From Sinonovacula constricta (taxonomy: Eukaryota > Mollusca > Bivalvia > Cardiida > Solecurtidae), in contig CM017571.1 of assembly GCA_007844125.1 (NCBI GenBank), positions 4,551,448-4,615,447 of the forward strand: 64,000 bases of DNA, in the 5' to 3' direction. Position 1 is the first letter of the stretch, and every line of letters begins with the position of its first letter. A model generated the notes under the pieces. That model had not been told where the DNA came from, made no database searches, and was given only the letters and a program-made list of their open reading frames with translations. Shown here one piece after another: positions 1-12,389 of this stretch. The position numbers were made by a program, and so were the translations under genes.

Positions 1-179
1 AGATAAAAGATAAAAATGTAAACCGTATGTATTTATTTTGCGTCACAATGTGAACAGAAATAAATACATACAAAAAACATAAGGTTACACAAGTATTGGA
101 GCAAAATACAAGAACAAAGTAAACAAAAGTATGTTGTTCGCAATATGAAGAGTCAAACAAGGAGAGAGAGGGATATAAC

Positions 180-330
180 ATTTATTACGCTCCCCCAAAA
201 AGTTCTGGGGAGCATATAGTCGCTTCCTTGTCAGTCCATCCATCTGTCCATTCATCCATCTGTCACTCTTGTCCTTGCAATTTCTTAGCAGCTGCTTTGC
301 TTGAATTCACTTAAAACTTTATGGGAAGCT
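180..330. repeat. Dispersed mollusc-type repeat fragment (GGGGAGCATATAGTCGC)
   Basis: Contains 'TCTGGGGAGCATATAGTCGC' followed by CCATC/TGTC-rich sequence. I associate this word and the following CCRTCTGTC run with dispersed repeats in bivalve genomes. No coding content is seen. The family assignment comes from memory of similar sequences, not from a search. Confidence 0.4.
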
Positions 331-446
331 TTGTCAAAAAAATGAAATGTGCATATTGTTAGCACATTCCTTTCAGATGGTTTTTATGTCTCGGCATCTA
401 GTAATTGAACTGTATGTCTGTCCGTTCATCCGGGGGCTGTCTGTCC

Positions 447-1040
447 TGTTAACCTTTTTTCAGCAAGTGGGTTTTTTCTCAGTTTCTACAAAAAGCAGTG
501 GCATGAAAGTTTACAAGCTTACTAAACAGTGCACAGGTAATGACCCAGACAAGTTACATAAGTCTTGCAACCTTGTTTCTTAATTTATCTCCCATTTTTG
601 TACTAAGAGATTATGGTTAACTTGTTTCGACAAGTTGGATATTTCTCAGTTTCTACAAAGAGCAGTGGCATTAAAGTTTACACACTTAACATTGCACAGG
701 TCATGACCCTGACAAGTTACATAACTCTGGCTACCCTTATTTCTTGGTTTATCTCCCCTTTTTGTACTTAGAAAAATGGTTAATCTGTTTCGGCAAGTTG
801 GATATTTCTCAGTTCTACAAAGAGCAGTGGCGTGAAAGTTTACCAAATTACTAAACAGTGCACAGGTCTGACAAGTTACATAACTCTGGCTATCCTTATT
901 TCTTGGTTTATCTCCCCTTTTTGTACATAGAAATTATGGTTAACCTGTTTTGGAAAGTTGGACATTTCTCAATTTGTACAAGGCCCTGTGGCATGATACT
1001 TTACACACTTAGTGCACAAGTCATGACACTGACAAGAAAC
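447..1040. repeat. ~160-bp tandem repeat, about 4 copies
   Basis: Successive copies share 'AAGTTGGATATTTCTCAGTT', 'AAGAGCAGTGGC', 'CTGACAAGTTACATAACTCT' and 'TTGGTTTATCTCCCC' at roughly 160-170-bp spacing. The last copy is truncated and runs straight into the 55-bp satellite. The short open frames here are chance readings of the repeat. It lies in the RNF25 intron upstream of the 3861 exon. Confidence 0.8.
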
Positions 1041-3690
1041 ATAACTCTAAATGGGAGAACTACCAGTGAGAGCTATCACTAAATGGGAGAACTGTAGCTA
1101 ATGGCTACCAGTTTTCACCAGTGAGGGCTATCACTAAATGGGAGAATTGTAGCTAATGGCTACCAGTTTTCATCAGTGAGGGCTATCACTAAATAGGAGA
1201 ACTGTAGCTAATGGCTACCAGTTTTCACCAGTGAGGGCTATCACTAAATGGGAGAACTGTAGCTAATGGATACCAATTTTCATCAGTGAGGGCTATCACT
1301 AAATGGGAGAACTAGCTAATAGATACCAGTTTTCACCAGTGAGGGCTATCACTAAATAGGAGAACTGTAGCTAATGGCTAAGAGTTTTCATCAGTGAGGG
1401 CTATCACTAAATGGGAGAACTGTTGCTAATGGCTACCAGTTTTCACCAGTGAGGGCTATTACTAAATGGGAGAACTGTAGCTAATGGCTACCAGTTTTCA
1501 CCAGTGAGAGCTATCACTAAATGGGAGAATTGTAGCTAATGGCTACCAGTTTTCACCAGTGAGGGCTATCACTAAATGGGAGAATTGTAGCTAATGGCTA
1601 TCAGTTTTCATCAGTGAGGGCTATCACCAAATAGGAGAACTGTAGCTAATGGCTACCAGTTTTCACCAGTGAGGGCTATCACTAAATAGGAGAACTGTAG
1701 CTAATGGCTACCAGTTTTCGCCAGTGAGGGCTATCACTAAATGGGAGAACTGTAGCTAATGGCTACCAGTTTTCACTTGTGAGGGCTATCACTAAATGGG
1801 AGAACTGTAACTAATAAATACAAGTTTTCATCAGTGAGGGCTATTACTAAATGGGAGAACTGTAGCTAATGGCTACGGGCTTTCACCAGTGATGGCTATC
1901 ACTAAATAGGAGAACTGTAGCTAATGGCTACGAGTTTTCACCAGTGAGGGCTATCACTAAATGGGAGAATTGTAGCTAATGGCTATGAGTTTTCACCAGT
2001 GAGGGCTATCACTAAATGGCAGAACTGTAGCTAATTGCTACGAGTTTTCACCAGTAATGGCTATCACTAAATGGGAGAATTGTAGCTAATGGCTACCAGT
2101 TTTCACCAGTAATGGCTATCACTAAATGAGAGAATTGTAGCTAATGGCTACCAGTTTTCACCAGTGATGGCTATCACTAAATGGGAGAATTGTAGCTAAT
2201 GGCTACCAGTTTTCACCAGTGAGTGCTATCACTAAATGGGAGAACTGTAGCTAATGGCTACCAGTTTTCACCAGTAATGGCTATCACTAAATGGGAGAAC
2301 TGTAGCTAATGGCTACAAGTTTTCACCAGTGAGGGCTATCACTAAATGGGAGAATTGTAGCTAATGGCTACCAGTTTTCATCAGTGAGGGCTATCACTAA
2401 ATGGGAGAATTGTAGCTAATGGCTACCAGTTTTTGTCAGTGATGGCTATCACTAAATGGGAGAACTGTAGCTAATGGCTACCAGTTTTCACCAGTGAGGG
2501 CTATCACTAAATGGGAGAACTGTAGCTAATAGCTACCAGTTTTCATCAGTGAGAGCTATCACTAAATGGGAGTATTGTAGCTAATGGCTACCAGTTTTCA
2601 CCAGTGAGGGCTATCACTAAATGGGAGAATTGTAGCTAATGGCTACCAGTTTTCATCAGTGAGAGCTATCACTAAATAGGAGAACTGTAGCTAATGGCTA
2701 AGAGTTTTCACCAGTGAAGGCTATCACTAAATGGGAGAACTGTAGCTAATGGCTACCAGTTTTCACCAGTGAAGGCTATCACTAAATGGGAGAACTGTAG
2801 CTAATGGCTACCAGTTTTCATCAGTGAGGGCTATCACTAAATGGGAGAACTGTAGCTAATGGCTACCAGTTTTAACCAGTGAGGGCTATCACTAAATGGG
2901 AGAACTGTAGCTAATGGCTACCAGTTTTCATCAGTGAGGGCTATCACTAAATGGGAGAATTGTAGCTAATGGCTACGAGTTTTCACTTGTGAGGGCTATC
3001 ACTAAATGGGAGAACTGTAGCTAATGGCTACGAGTTTTCACTTGTGAGGGCTATCACTAAATGGGAGAACTGTAGCTAATGGCTACCAGTTTTCATCAGT
3101 GAGGGCTATCACTAAATGGGAGAATTGTAGCTAATGGCTACGAGTTTTCACTTGTGAGGGCTATCACTAAATGGGAGAACTGTAGCTAATGGCTACCAGT
3201 TTTCACTTGTGAGGGCTATCACTAAATGGGAGAATTGTAGCTAATGGCTACCAGTTTTCACTTGTGAGGGCTATCACTAGTCTAAATGGGAGAACTGTAG
3301 CTAATGGCTACCAGTTTTCACTTGTGAGGGCTATCACTAGTCTAAGTGGGAGAATTGTAGCTAATGGCTACCAGTTTTCACTTGTGATGGCTATCACTAG
3401 TCTAAATGGGAGAACTGTAGCTAATGGCTACCAGTTTTCACTTGTGAGGGCTATCACTAGTCTAAATGGGAGAATTGTAGCTAATGGCTACCAGTTTTCA
3501 CTTGTGAGGGCTATCACTAAATGGGAGAACTGTAGCTAATGGCTACCAGTTTTCACTTGTGAGGGCTATCACTAGTCTAAATGGGAGAACTGTAACTAAT
3601 AGATACCAGTTTTTACCAGTGATGGCTAACACTTTACGGGAGCACTGTAACTAATAGATACTTATTTTCACCAGTGAGGGCTATCACAGG
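1041..3690. repeat. 55-bp satellite array, ~48 copies
   Basis: The unit contains 'GGGAGAACTGTAGCTAATGG', 'CTACCAGTTTTCACCAGTGA' and 'GGGCTATCACTAAAT' and repeats every 55 bp (for example GTGAGGGCTA at 1121 and 1176). Single-base variants (ACC/ATC, AACTG/AATTG, GGG/GAT) recur in mixed order, as expected from unequal exchange. Between about 3260 and 3590 a 60-bp variant carrying an extra 5 bases (CTAGTCTAAAT) dominates. Copies past 3590 are degraded. Since 60 is divisible by 3, this variant gives a spurious open frame at 3264-3539. Confidence 0.95.
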
Positions 3691-3860
3691 GTGGGGAAAT
3701 ATACCAAGCTGGAAATTTGTACAATCATGACTGAACTGAGGAAAACAAAACTAAATTGCTTCAATCTCCTGATGGCAATGTTTACTAGTGATGTGATGAT
3801 TTGTGGGTAGTTCAACATAATGTTGATTAGCTAAACTGTACACCATTATGTTATTGTCAG

Positions 3861-4067
3861 ATGATATGTCCTGTGTGCCGGGAACCAATCAGCTACCAGC
3901 TGGAGGATCTACCTGCCACTCCTGTTGAGGAGAATGTCCCATTCCAGCCAACACCACAACTCAGGGCCATGCAGCAGAAGATGGCCTCCATCTTGAAACA
4001 CCAACAATCAATCGGAGGACTCATAGATCTAGAAGTTGAACGCAACAAGTTTCTTCTCAAGGATAAT
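3861..4067 (+). CDS. RNF25: RNF25-type E3 ubiquitin ligase, penultimate coding exon (RING C-terminal half)
   Basis: RNF25 is an RWD-RING E3 ubiquitin ligase. This exon opens after a TTATTGTCAG acceptor and encodes 69 residues. They begin MICPVCREPISYQLEDL, where CPVC supplies the last pair of RING zinc ligands, then a linker, then 'GGLIDLEVERNKFLL'. That layout matches the segment after the RING in vertebrate RNF25, where a CPVCREP motif is followed about 45 residues later by a GGIIDLEAERN-like motif. The donor is AAT|GTAGGT in phase 0, which fits the phase-0 exon at 5597. The RWD domain and the earlier RING ligands are not in the window, so the gene starts off the left edge. The assignment rests on remembered motif similarity plus exon phase. 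Confidence 0.85.
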
Positions 4068-4600
4068 GTAGGTTAAATATTTGGTTATACTAGGGTGTAA
4101 AATTGAATATATTTATACTTAAACTAACTGTATTTCTGTATTGCAGATATTGTATGGCACTGTTAGTGTTTAACTCTTATTAATTGACATAATAATTAAG
4201 GTTATGAATCAGAAATGTAAATTTACACAGTTGTAAAACTTCAGCTTGTAAGGTTGCATTTAATGCACACATGTAGTTGCATATATGTACTTGCTACATG
4301 AAATTGACACAAGCCATATCGGATTAAAGTACTTCAATGTTAATAAAATGAACAACTTATTTAGAACTGTGTTTACTTTCTGAATGAGGTTGGTATTCAT
4401 AATAAGTTATGAATTTCTAAACTGATTATTATGATAACCTGTTTTCAATTATAATTAATCATTTTTATATTTCTATTTACATAATTTGATTTTTAAATAG
4501 TTATATTTTATTTACATTAAACCTAACAACTTAATACAGTGCTGTATGATCTATGAAGTGTCAGTGTGCAGGAAAACTCAAAATACAAATACATATACCA

Positions 4601-4902
4601 GACCTGGTAGCGCAATCGGTATAGCGTCGGCTCCAGGTACGGGAGGCCCCGGGGTAGATCTCGGGCCGCGACATACCAAAGTATGGTAGTGGTATAGCTC
4701 CCTTGCTTACACTCTAGCAAATATAAGGGTAGTTCCCGACTGGTTGGCCCGGTGTCAGGATAATGTGACTGGGTGTGGTATCATGCCAGGTGTTGCTATA
4801 CACAGTGAAGGCAGCACTATATCTGCTTCAAGTGGACACCGTCTCCAGATAACTGAAATACTGTTGGTGGGACGATAAACCCAATAAACAAACAAACAAA
4901 CA
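4601..4902 (+). mobile_element. tRNA-headed SINE, family 1 (near full length)
   Basis: The tRNA-like head is GC-rich ('GACCTGGTAGCGCAATCGGT', then a degenerate B box 'GGGTAGATCTC'). A body follows with 'GGTGTCAGGATAATGTGACT', 'GGTATCATGCCAGGTGT' and 'GAAGGCAGCACTATATCTGC'. The tail is AATAAACAAACAAACAAACA. Related copies occur at 12390, 29903, 41973 (reverse), 49533 (reverse, head only) and 50990. It lies inside the RNF25 intron. Open frames across it on the - strand are not genes. Confidence 0.88.
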
Positions 4903-4957
4903 ATATAAGCGCAGTTAGGGGACATACAATGTACAAATCTACTTACACTACTTATAG

Positions 4958-5369
4958 ATGCGGTAATGGGCTCTGACATGAACCAGTGTGCTCAGAGTTC
5001 GTATTAATTTAAATATTGTTTTGAAATAATACAGTATTTCTAAATAAGCTTACATTTAAATAATTGTAATTAATGTATTAATTTGTTTTGAAACTGTCAT
5101 GTGTAACGAAATATCCACCACTTCACTAACAACTGTCTTATGATGACTGTCACAAACACATGCGGGAATCCCATTATCTGACTTGACTAAGAGGCATGTC
5201 TATCAAATAGCTGAATTGGCAGCTCTTGTGTACATCATAACATGTTCACATTTTTACTTTTATTAAACATATTGTCTTTCAATAACATACTATTAAATTA
5301 TTTCAAAACAATTTTTTAATTAATACGAACTCTGAGCACACTGGTTCATGTCAGAGCCCATTACCGCAT
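4958..5369. mobile_element. MITE with ~75-bp terminal inverted repeats, TAG target duplication
   Basis: The left end 'ATGCGGTAATGGGCTCTGAC' is mirrored by the right end '...GTCAGAGCCCATTACCGCAT'. Complementarity runs about 75 bp inward ('TGAACCAGTGTGCTCAGAGT', then AT-rich sequence). TAG flanks both ends (4955-4957 and 5370-5372), a 3-bp target duplication of the size used by PIF/Harbinger elements. No transposase is present in its 412 bp. The superfamily is inferred from the duplication length only. Confidence 0.85.
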
Positions 5370-5596
5370 TAGTTTTAGACCTAGTCATAGCAAAACTATA
5401 CTGTGAGGGGCCTTCCAGATATGAGATGTATGGTAGGTTTTACTTATATATCGCGGTCTACCTTTACAAAAGCTATTATTATAATATGTGTGTGTATTTA
5501 ATGTATATGCCAAATCAAACAAAACCAAGTGTAGACTGACATTTAAACTTATAGTTGGAGAAATGTATGACTTTATAATGAATGCTTGTATTACAG

Positions 5597-7290
5597 GAGG
5601 TTGTTCACCTGTCAATACCAGGGAAGTTTGAGGATGATGAGAAACGGTCATCTTCAGCCAGTGGTCCTGATAGACAGAAAGACAGCAGGAAAAATGAGAA
5701 TGACAGAGGAGCATGTGGACGAGTAGACAATTGTGTATCAAGAAATGGTGAAAGAAAACCAAGAAATGAGAATGGGAGTAAAATGTCAGGTTCTAGGAGT
5801 AGTACTATAAGGCATGCAGGGGGAAGAGGGAGCAATAAAGTTGATGGTGTAAGGAGCCCAAGGGGGAGTAGAGAGAATAATCATGATGAATCTAGAACAA
5901 AAGGTCTGAGGGATTATGAAAAAAGAGATAATTATGACTCAAGAAGAAGCCATGGAAGGAGGGATGGTGGGAGAAATGAAAAAAGAGATATACACTTTGA
6001 CAAACCTCAGTCAGGAGTAAGAAAGAGAGATGATGGTTTTCTTAAAAAGGGCTTTGATGCAAATAGCAGATATAGAACTGAAAGAAATGATACCAGTGTG
6101 AATATAGACACCCAAGGTGCATTGGATCTTGTACAATGTTATTCTAAGAATGAACCTGAAGTACATAACATGATATTCATGAAAAGTCACACAAAGGAGT
6201 TTAAAACAAGTGCTGAAGATGTAACTGACAACTTGTCTAAACTGGACAATTTAGTAGCATGTTCCAATGAGGAAAATACAAATAGCAATGTAAGCAAACC
6301 ACAGCAACTAGAGGATAAGGATAAGTCAGGAATTATGGGTGAAACTGATAATGATGGAAACTCTAAGGAGAATTCCAGTTATGGCAGACATTCTAGTAGA
6401 CTGAGTCCAAGGGATGGTAACAACCATGAGTCCTATAGGAATAAAAGGAATAGAGGTGGTCATGCTGGCTGGAGGAATCAGAATGACAGGGGAAGTGGGA
6501 GAGTTGTCTTTAGTTGTAGAGGAGGCAGGCCTAAAGGTTCAGGAAGACCTTCTCAAGAGTCTGATTCTTGTGGTGAGAGTAGTGATGTTAGTGAAGTATC
6601 GGTCTGCATTACAGATGGCAAGCAGGGCAGACATCAGACTGACTGTGGACAGTCTCAGGGGAGACAGGGACAGGTCATGTCACAGCAAAATGTTCACAGT
6701 GTTAAAAAAGATAAAGACAATGCTAAAGGGAATCTTCAAGTACATAGTGGATATGTCAGACCACCAATGCAAGAAGGCTCAAACTTCAAGGTCATAAATG
6801 AAGAAGACCATGTGAATGGAGAAAGTAAATACCATGTTTCAAATCACCAGGGTAGTAGTAGAAATGCTGGAAGGTTAGTCGGCAGAAGACATGATGAAAA
6901 ATGGGAAAGTCAGAAAGGCAAGAAGGATCATGAATTTAAAGATACAGAAACAAATGAAATATCCGAAAAAGTTGTATACCAAAGTGAGACTGGAGAGGAC
7001 ATAGATCTAACCCAGCTGCTTACAGAGGGAGAGGTAGAGGTAGAGGGAGATATAGGAATCACCACAAAGATGATGACAAAGACCTAAGTGGTAATGATGG
7101 AGGCCAAAGAATAGTCTTTGGGCCGGAGAACCATAGCAATGATGTAGACTGTATTAGTGATAGAGTGGCCACAGTACCTATTAGTGACCAGAGGAAGACA
7201 AGTGGTAGGACAACCAGAGGAGATGGGAAGGTTACAGCATCCCCACGGCGCACCACCATGTTTCCATCCTCAAATGAGGGAGAAAGTTAA
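5597..7290 (+). CDS. RNF25: RNF25-type E3 ubiquitin ligase, last coding exon (disordered, Arg/Gly/Ser-rich tail)
   Basis: The exon opens after TGTATTACAG and continues in phase 0 from the previous exon. It encodes a long, low-complexity tail rich in Arg, Gly, Ser, Asn, Asp and Lys, including RG/RGG stretches ('RGSGRVVFSCRGGRPKGSGR'). Vertebrate RNF25 also ends in a basic, disordered tail. Read straight through, the frame stops at 7085-7087 with an acidic end unlike the rest ('EGEVEVEGDIG'). In the -1 frame, open from 6988 to a TAA at 7288-7290, the same DNA encodes 'NPAAYRGRGRGRGRYR' and then a Lys/Asp-rich and Ser/Thr/Arg-rich end, which suits the family better. A one-base loss (or two-base gain) between about 6988 and 7020 would join the frames; a sequencing error is possible. 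The tail is longer than that of vertebrate RNF25. Confidence 0.8.
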
Positions 7291-7921
7291 CCCACCACCA
7301 GGAATCTGAATCCTGGGATGGTGTCCTTAAGAAACTTTTTGTGATAATCTTATATTTATTGTATATTGTTACTGATAAGATCCCATGAAATGCTGTTTAT
7401 TGATATTCTACATGAGAAAAGTGAAAAACAACCAACAAGCTGCACAGTTAGCTTTTTTTTAAACTAAGAAAACCATGTGACCACTTACTTTTGAAATCAT
7501 GTTATATCATCTGGGTAGTCTGCTCTGACGTCAATACCTGTATTATCAGAACTTCCCATTAGGCTAATTCCTGGATTTTGAAAGTGAACATTTAGCAATT
7601 ATTTAGAGCGATTTATTTCACGATTTGACATTTAGAAAACGTTCTTGTCAGAAACTAGAAGAGCAAGACCTTTGATATTTGGTATACGTGTTAATGTTTT
7701 GGGTGACTCTCTAAATTGCTTGAATAATTTTGACCCGGCAGATATATGGTTGTCATTTTACATATGTGGCTACACAGTAAAGCTTTGAAGTTTCATTTAC
7801 TTTGACCATGTCTCCTTGATCAAATTAGAATTATCAAAATTATTCTAGTGAACACGTTTCATTTATTCAGGTCTGTTTAACTATTTAACTATTGCTTTAT
7901 GTCTACAGTCATTGCAATAAA
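7291..7921 (+). other. Probable RNF25 3' UTR with AATAAA at 7916
   Basis: AT-rich non-coding DNA follows the stop codons. The first well-placed AATAAA on the + strand is at 7916-7921 ('ATTGCAATAAAAGAT'). Transcript end not proven. Confidence 0.45.
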
Positions 7922-10590
7922 AGATAAAGGGCCATCATATAACATTTCATTAACAAAAAGGATATGAGTAGTAGGATGTTAATGACTATTTGAGTATCAA
8001 GTTGGTATTTGAATAGGGATTTTGATTTTCAAATAGTTTATCATTCTTAATTATTTTTGTTTATTTTAAAGTCAAATTGAAAGGGCATTTCTTTAATTGA
8101 CCCTATTGTCTAACAATTACTTACCACGCTGGCAATATGTGATAGCGCTCGCTCTTTTATAGAGGCAGTGGGGCCATGTCACCTGATGGTCATCTGCGTG
8201 AAATACCTTCTCTGCACACAGCTTCCTCTGACCCCTCAACCCAGTCAAATCACTCATATAGCTGTGGAAACAGTTGCTAACATACATTAAACATGCATGT
8301 CGGTTCAATCTAGGATAATAAGCTACACTACATGAGATTGCCTCTACACAGCTTGGAATTGCGTGTAATAAATGCAATACATCATATATGGCAATACTTT
8401 TTTATAACAGTCCACAGAATATCTTTTATTCTTTAGAAAACACAACTAGATCACTGTCAACGAAACTTTAATTATAATTAGTGTCTTTTTTTTGTCACTT
8501 TATTTCATAATTGTTGTATTCTTATACAATTTATACATTTGCTACTTTCTGTTATTGCCCTTTTCTTAGTGTTTTTGCTATGGTCTCTCCGCATAACAAA
8601 TATTTAAATCTACTTTTTTTATTGTTACTTTTACATAACATGCTTAAACGTCACGAACTTACAATTTGTAAACTGTCTTTATATATATTGGTTAGTATTT
8701 CATCAGTTAATCATCAGTCAGGTTATCCTGACACAAACCAAAGTTTGTAATGGTCACCTGTATTGGTAACTAAATGTACCTAATTGACATGTTATGGCTT
8801 TGGATTTACGTCCAAGAAATACTCGGCCAATCCCAATTTAACATCTATCCAACCACCAACCAATCAAGACCATTAATTGACTGTACACTTGTGCGATTTC
8901 CCTTATTAAAAACCCCGATATTTTTTGCCCAATTGTCTTACAGTGGATCCAGTATCACCAGCATCTGCTCCTTCTGAAAATGCCTCTTTACATGTTAATG
9001 TAATGTATAAGATTAGTTTATAGAACTTAATTGACTGTTTGGGGTTATACGCTGTTTGCGTTTGCATGTAGTAGAGATTAAATTAAATTAAATTTGAGAG
9101 CTATTTTGTATTTGTTTTACAATTTCATCTAATAAAATTATTATATGGTTTTACTAAACGATACATTATTATTAAAAGGGGCTTAAGTAGCTCCTTTAAC
9201 AAGTAATATGTCGACACAAACAAGTCATTATTTATTACGCAACATGTCTTTAAACTGTTAATGTTATTGTACAAGACAAAAAAAACACTCAAGTTTAAGG
9301 TGGCCATTTAGTAATGCATTAAGTCATCTTAACATTGATTGTATAGTTGGTTATTGTATAGTTTTGTCATAAGGGTTTAAATGTTCATAATAATAATAAT
9401 GATTAAGATACAATGACATCAATCACACATTTACTAACATTCTACATTGACCATATTCACTTGCAAATAACTGTTGACCATGTAAGTAAAAACACCACTT
9501 CTTGTTTGTCAATATGGACAGGATAATGTCAGATATATAATATTACCTTTATATTTCAAAAGACGAAATCATCTCAAAATTGAATGCTGTGCTAAAATCA
9601 TAAATCTAGCACCACTTCTGCATAAATTAAGGCTAATTATGTCAATTATCGCAGAAATTTAACAATAAAAAAAATAAACATAATGACAAATTATCCCATG
9701 TGGCATTCTGACATTAGTTCGTTCCAAATCTTCAAATGATATAACAAATATTCAAATATTGTTTAATGATACGATTTACATCCCTAGAATTAAGTTATGA
9801 CTGTTATTAAGTTGAACATCTATTGTCCCACATGTATATGTTGTGTCCTCATCCATTAATAACATATATATCATCACCTGAATTGTTTACAAAGACAGCA
9901 AGCAGATGGTAAAAGAATACAAACACAACTCCTTTATCTTTTTATTTACTTCATTGTTAAATATATTTAAACATTCTAATTCAACTGACATTATCTCAGA
10001 CTTAGAATATTTATATGTAACATGAACACGATTGCAAAATACATGTCTTTCTTAAACATTTAACAACTACATATACAGTTCCATTAGTTGCACCCCAATA
10101 CCAGGCTGCTACAAAATATTCAGACAGTTTGAAGCTAACAACTGCCAAGTGCCAAAAAAGAATGTTGTATAACTATTGCAAGATTTTTCTAAGATTTAAA
10201 TTGTGTTTTAAATGAATTTCAAAATATGTGCTACTATAATATTCAATTACTAGATTTATACTTATTTGAGTTGACTGTGTTAATGCGAGGTTTTCCCAAA
10301 GAAAGAGTCAAACACCAATATATTGTAATTTACCATATATTTTATCTTTCATCTTAAACATTAGATTTTGTTTACTTCCCAGTTACACTAATGGAGTTAA
10401 ATCATGTTATGTATATATAAAGAAATTCAATTTAGACAGATCTGTAAAAGAACATGAAAGCTTTGGTCCATTCATTAATTATGAATATATGTACACATGG
10501 GTCCTATCCATGCCACAACAGTAGTATTTAATACTGGTTCTCATTTCTTACATCGCCATCTACCTAAACTGCCAGCTTACCAATGTAAGG
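7922..10590. other. Intergenic AT-rich DNA, no gene seen
   Basis: No coding exon with supporting splice sites was recognised. Bases 8100-8400 are less AT-rich and may be an old dispersed repeat, but no family was identified. The remainder is AT-rich unique-looking sequence between the convergent RNF25 and VMP1 genes. Confidence 0.5.
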
Positions 10591-10599
10591 TAGTTTTCT

Positions 10600-12380
10600 C
10601 AAGACCAGGGCCCTTGCAAGCCACTTGCACACTATCTGATTTCAAGACCCGGGCCCTGGCAAGCCACTAGCACACTATCTGATTTCAAGACCTGGGCCCT
10701 GGCAAGCCACTAGCACACTATCTCATTTCAAGACCGGGGCCCTGGCAAGCCACTAGCACACTATCTCATTTTAGACTAGGGCCCTGGCAAGCCACTAGCA
10801 CACTATCTAATTTTAGACTAGGGCCCTGGCAAGCCACTTGCACACTATCTGATTTTAGACTAGGGCCCTGGCAAGCCACTTGCACACTATCTGATTTCAA
10901 GACCTGGGCCCTGGCAAGCCACTAGCACACTATCTAATTTTAGACTAGGGCCCTGGCAAGCCACTTGCACACTATCTCATTTCAAGACCTGGGCCCTGGC
11001 AAGCCACTAGCACACTATCTAATTTTAGACTAGGGCCCTGGCAAGCCACTTGCACACTATCTGGTTTCAAGACCGGGCCCTGGCAAGCCACTAGCACACT
11101 ATCTAATTTTAGACTAGGGCCCTGGCAAGCCACTTGCACACTATTTGATTTCAAGACCTGGGCTCTGGCAAGCTACTAGCACACTATCTAATTTTAGACG
11201 GGGCCCTGGCAAGCCACTTGCACACTATCTCATTTCAAGACCGGGGCCCTGGCAAGCCACAAACACACTATCTAATTTTAGACTAGGGCCCTGGCAAGCC
11301 ACTTGCACACCATCTGATTTCAAGACCAGGGCCCTGGCAAGCCACTAGCACACTATCTAATTTTAGACTAGGGCCCTGGCAAGCCACTTGCACACTATCT
11401 GATTTCAAGACCTGGGCCCTGGCAAGCCACTTGCACACTATCAGATTTCAAGACCGGGGCCCTGGCAAGCCACTTGCACACTATCTGATTTCAAGACCTG
11501 GGCCCTGGCAAGCCACTTGCACACTATCAGATTTCAAGACCGGGGCCCTGGCAAGCTACTTGCACACTATCTGATTTCAAGACCTGGGCCCTGGCAAGCC
11601 ACTTGCACACTATCTGATTTCAAGACGGGGCCCTGGCAAGCCACTTGCACACTATCTAATTTTAGACTAGGGCCCTGGCAAGCCACTTGCACACTATCTG
11701 ATTTCAAGACCTGGGCCCTGGCAAGCCACTTGCACACTATCAGATTTCAAGACCGGGGCCCTGGCAAGCCACTTGCACACTATCTGATTTCAAGACCTGG
11801 GCCCTGGCAAGCCACTTGCACACTATCAGATTTCAAGACCGGGGCCCTGGCAAGCTACTTGCACACTATCTGATTTCAAGACCTGGGCCCTGGCAAGCCA
11901 CTTGCACACTATCTGATTTCAAGACGGGGCCCTGGCAAGCCACTTGCACACTATCTGATTTCAAGACCTGGGCCCTGGCAAGCCACCTGCACACTATCTG
12001 ATTTCAAGACCAGGGCCCTGGCAAGCCACTTGCAAACTATCTCATTTCAAGACCGGGGTCCTAGCAAGCCACTTGCATACTATCTCATTTCAAGACCGGG
12101 GCCCTAGCAAGCCACTTGCACACTATCTCATTTCAAGACTGGGGCCCTAGCAAGCCACTTGCACACTATCTGATTTCAAGACCAGGGCCCTGGCAAGCTA
12201 CTTGCACACCATCTGATTTCAAGACCAGGGCCCTGGCAATAGCACACTATCTGATTTCAAGACCGGGGCCTGGCAAGCCACTAGCACACTATCTGATTTC
12301 AAGACCGGGCCCTGGCAAGCCACTTGCACACTATCTCATTTCAAGACCGGGGCCCTGGCAAGCCACTTGCACACTATCTG
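10600..12380. repeat. 43-44-bp satellite with GGGCCC core, ~41 copies
   Basis: The unit reads 'GGGCCCTGGCAAGCCACTTG', 'CACACTATCTGATTTCAAGACC' with alternating variants (CTAGCAC/CTTGCAC; TTTCAAGACC/TTTTAGACTA). It is far more GC-rich than the flanks and carries an ApaI-type GGGCCC palindrome in nearly every copy. Higher-order duplication is visible: the block from about 11500 is largely repeated from about 11800. The open frames here are repeat artefacts. The array ends against a decayed SINE. Confidence 0.95.
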
Positions 12381-12389
12381 ATTACATGT

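Noticed and set aside
3264..3539. 91-codon + strand frame across the 55/60-bp satellite
   Set aside because: Opened only because the local unit is 60 bp (divisible by 3); it repeats the satellite and has no splice sites.
1041..3690. CRISPR-like array
   Set aside because: Direct repeats with no unique spacers in a eukaryotic intron; it is a satellite.
4598..4680. tRNA gene at 4601
   Set aside because: The head of a SINE with a long non-tRNA body and (AAAC)n tail; the B box is degenerate. The same applies to heads at 13029, 39661, 42140 and 47864.
4755..4979. 74-codon - strand frame near the SINE
   Set aside because: Reads SINE family 1 backwards; the same peptide words ([17 protein letters not shown]) appear at every reverse copy, such as 29960 and 41855.
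5385..5762. 125-codon - strand frame overlapping the RNF25 acceptor
   Set aside because: Antisense shadow of the RNF25 exon and MITE end; no family resemblance or splice support.
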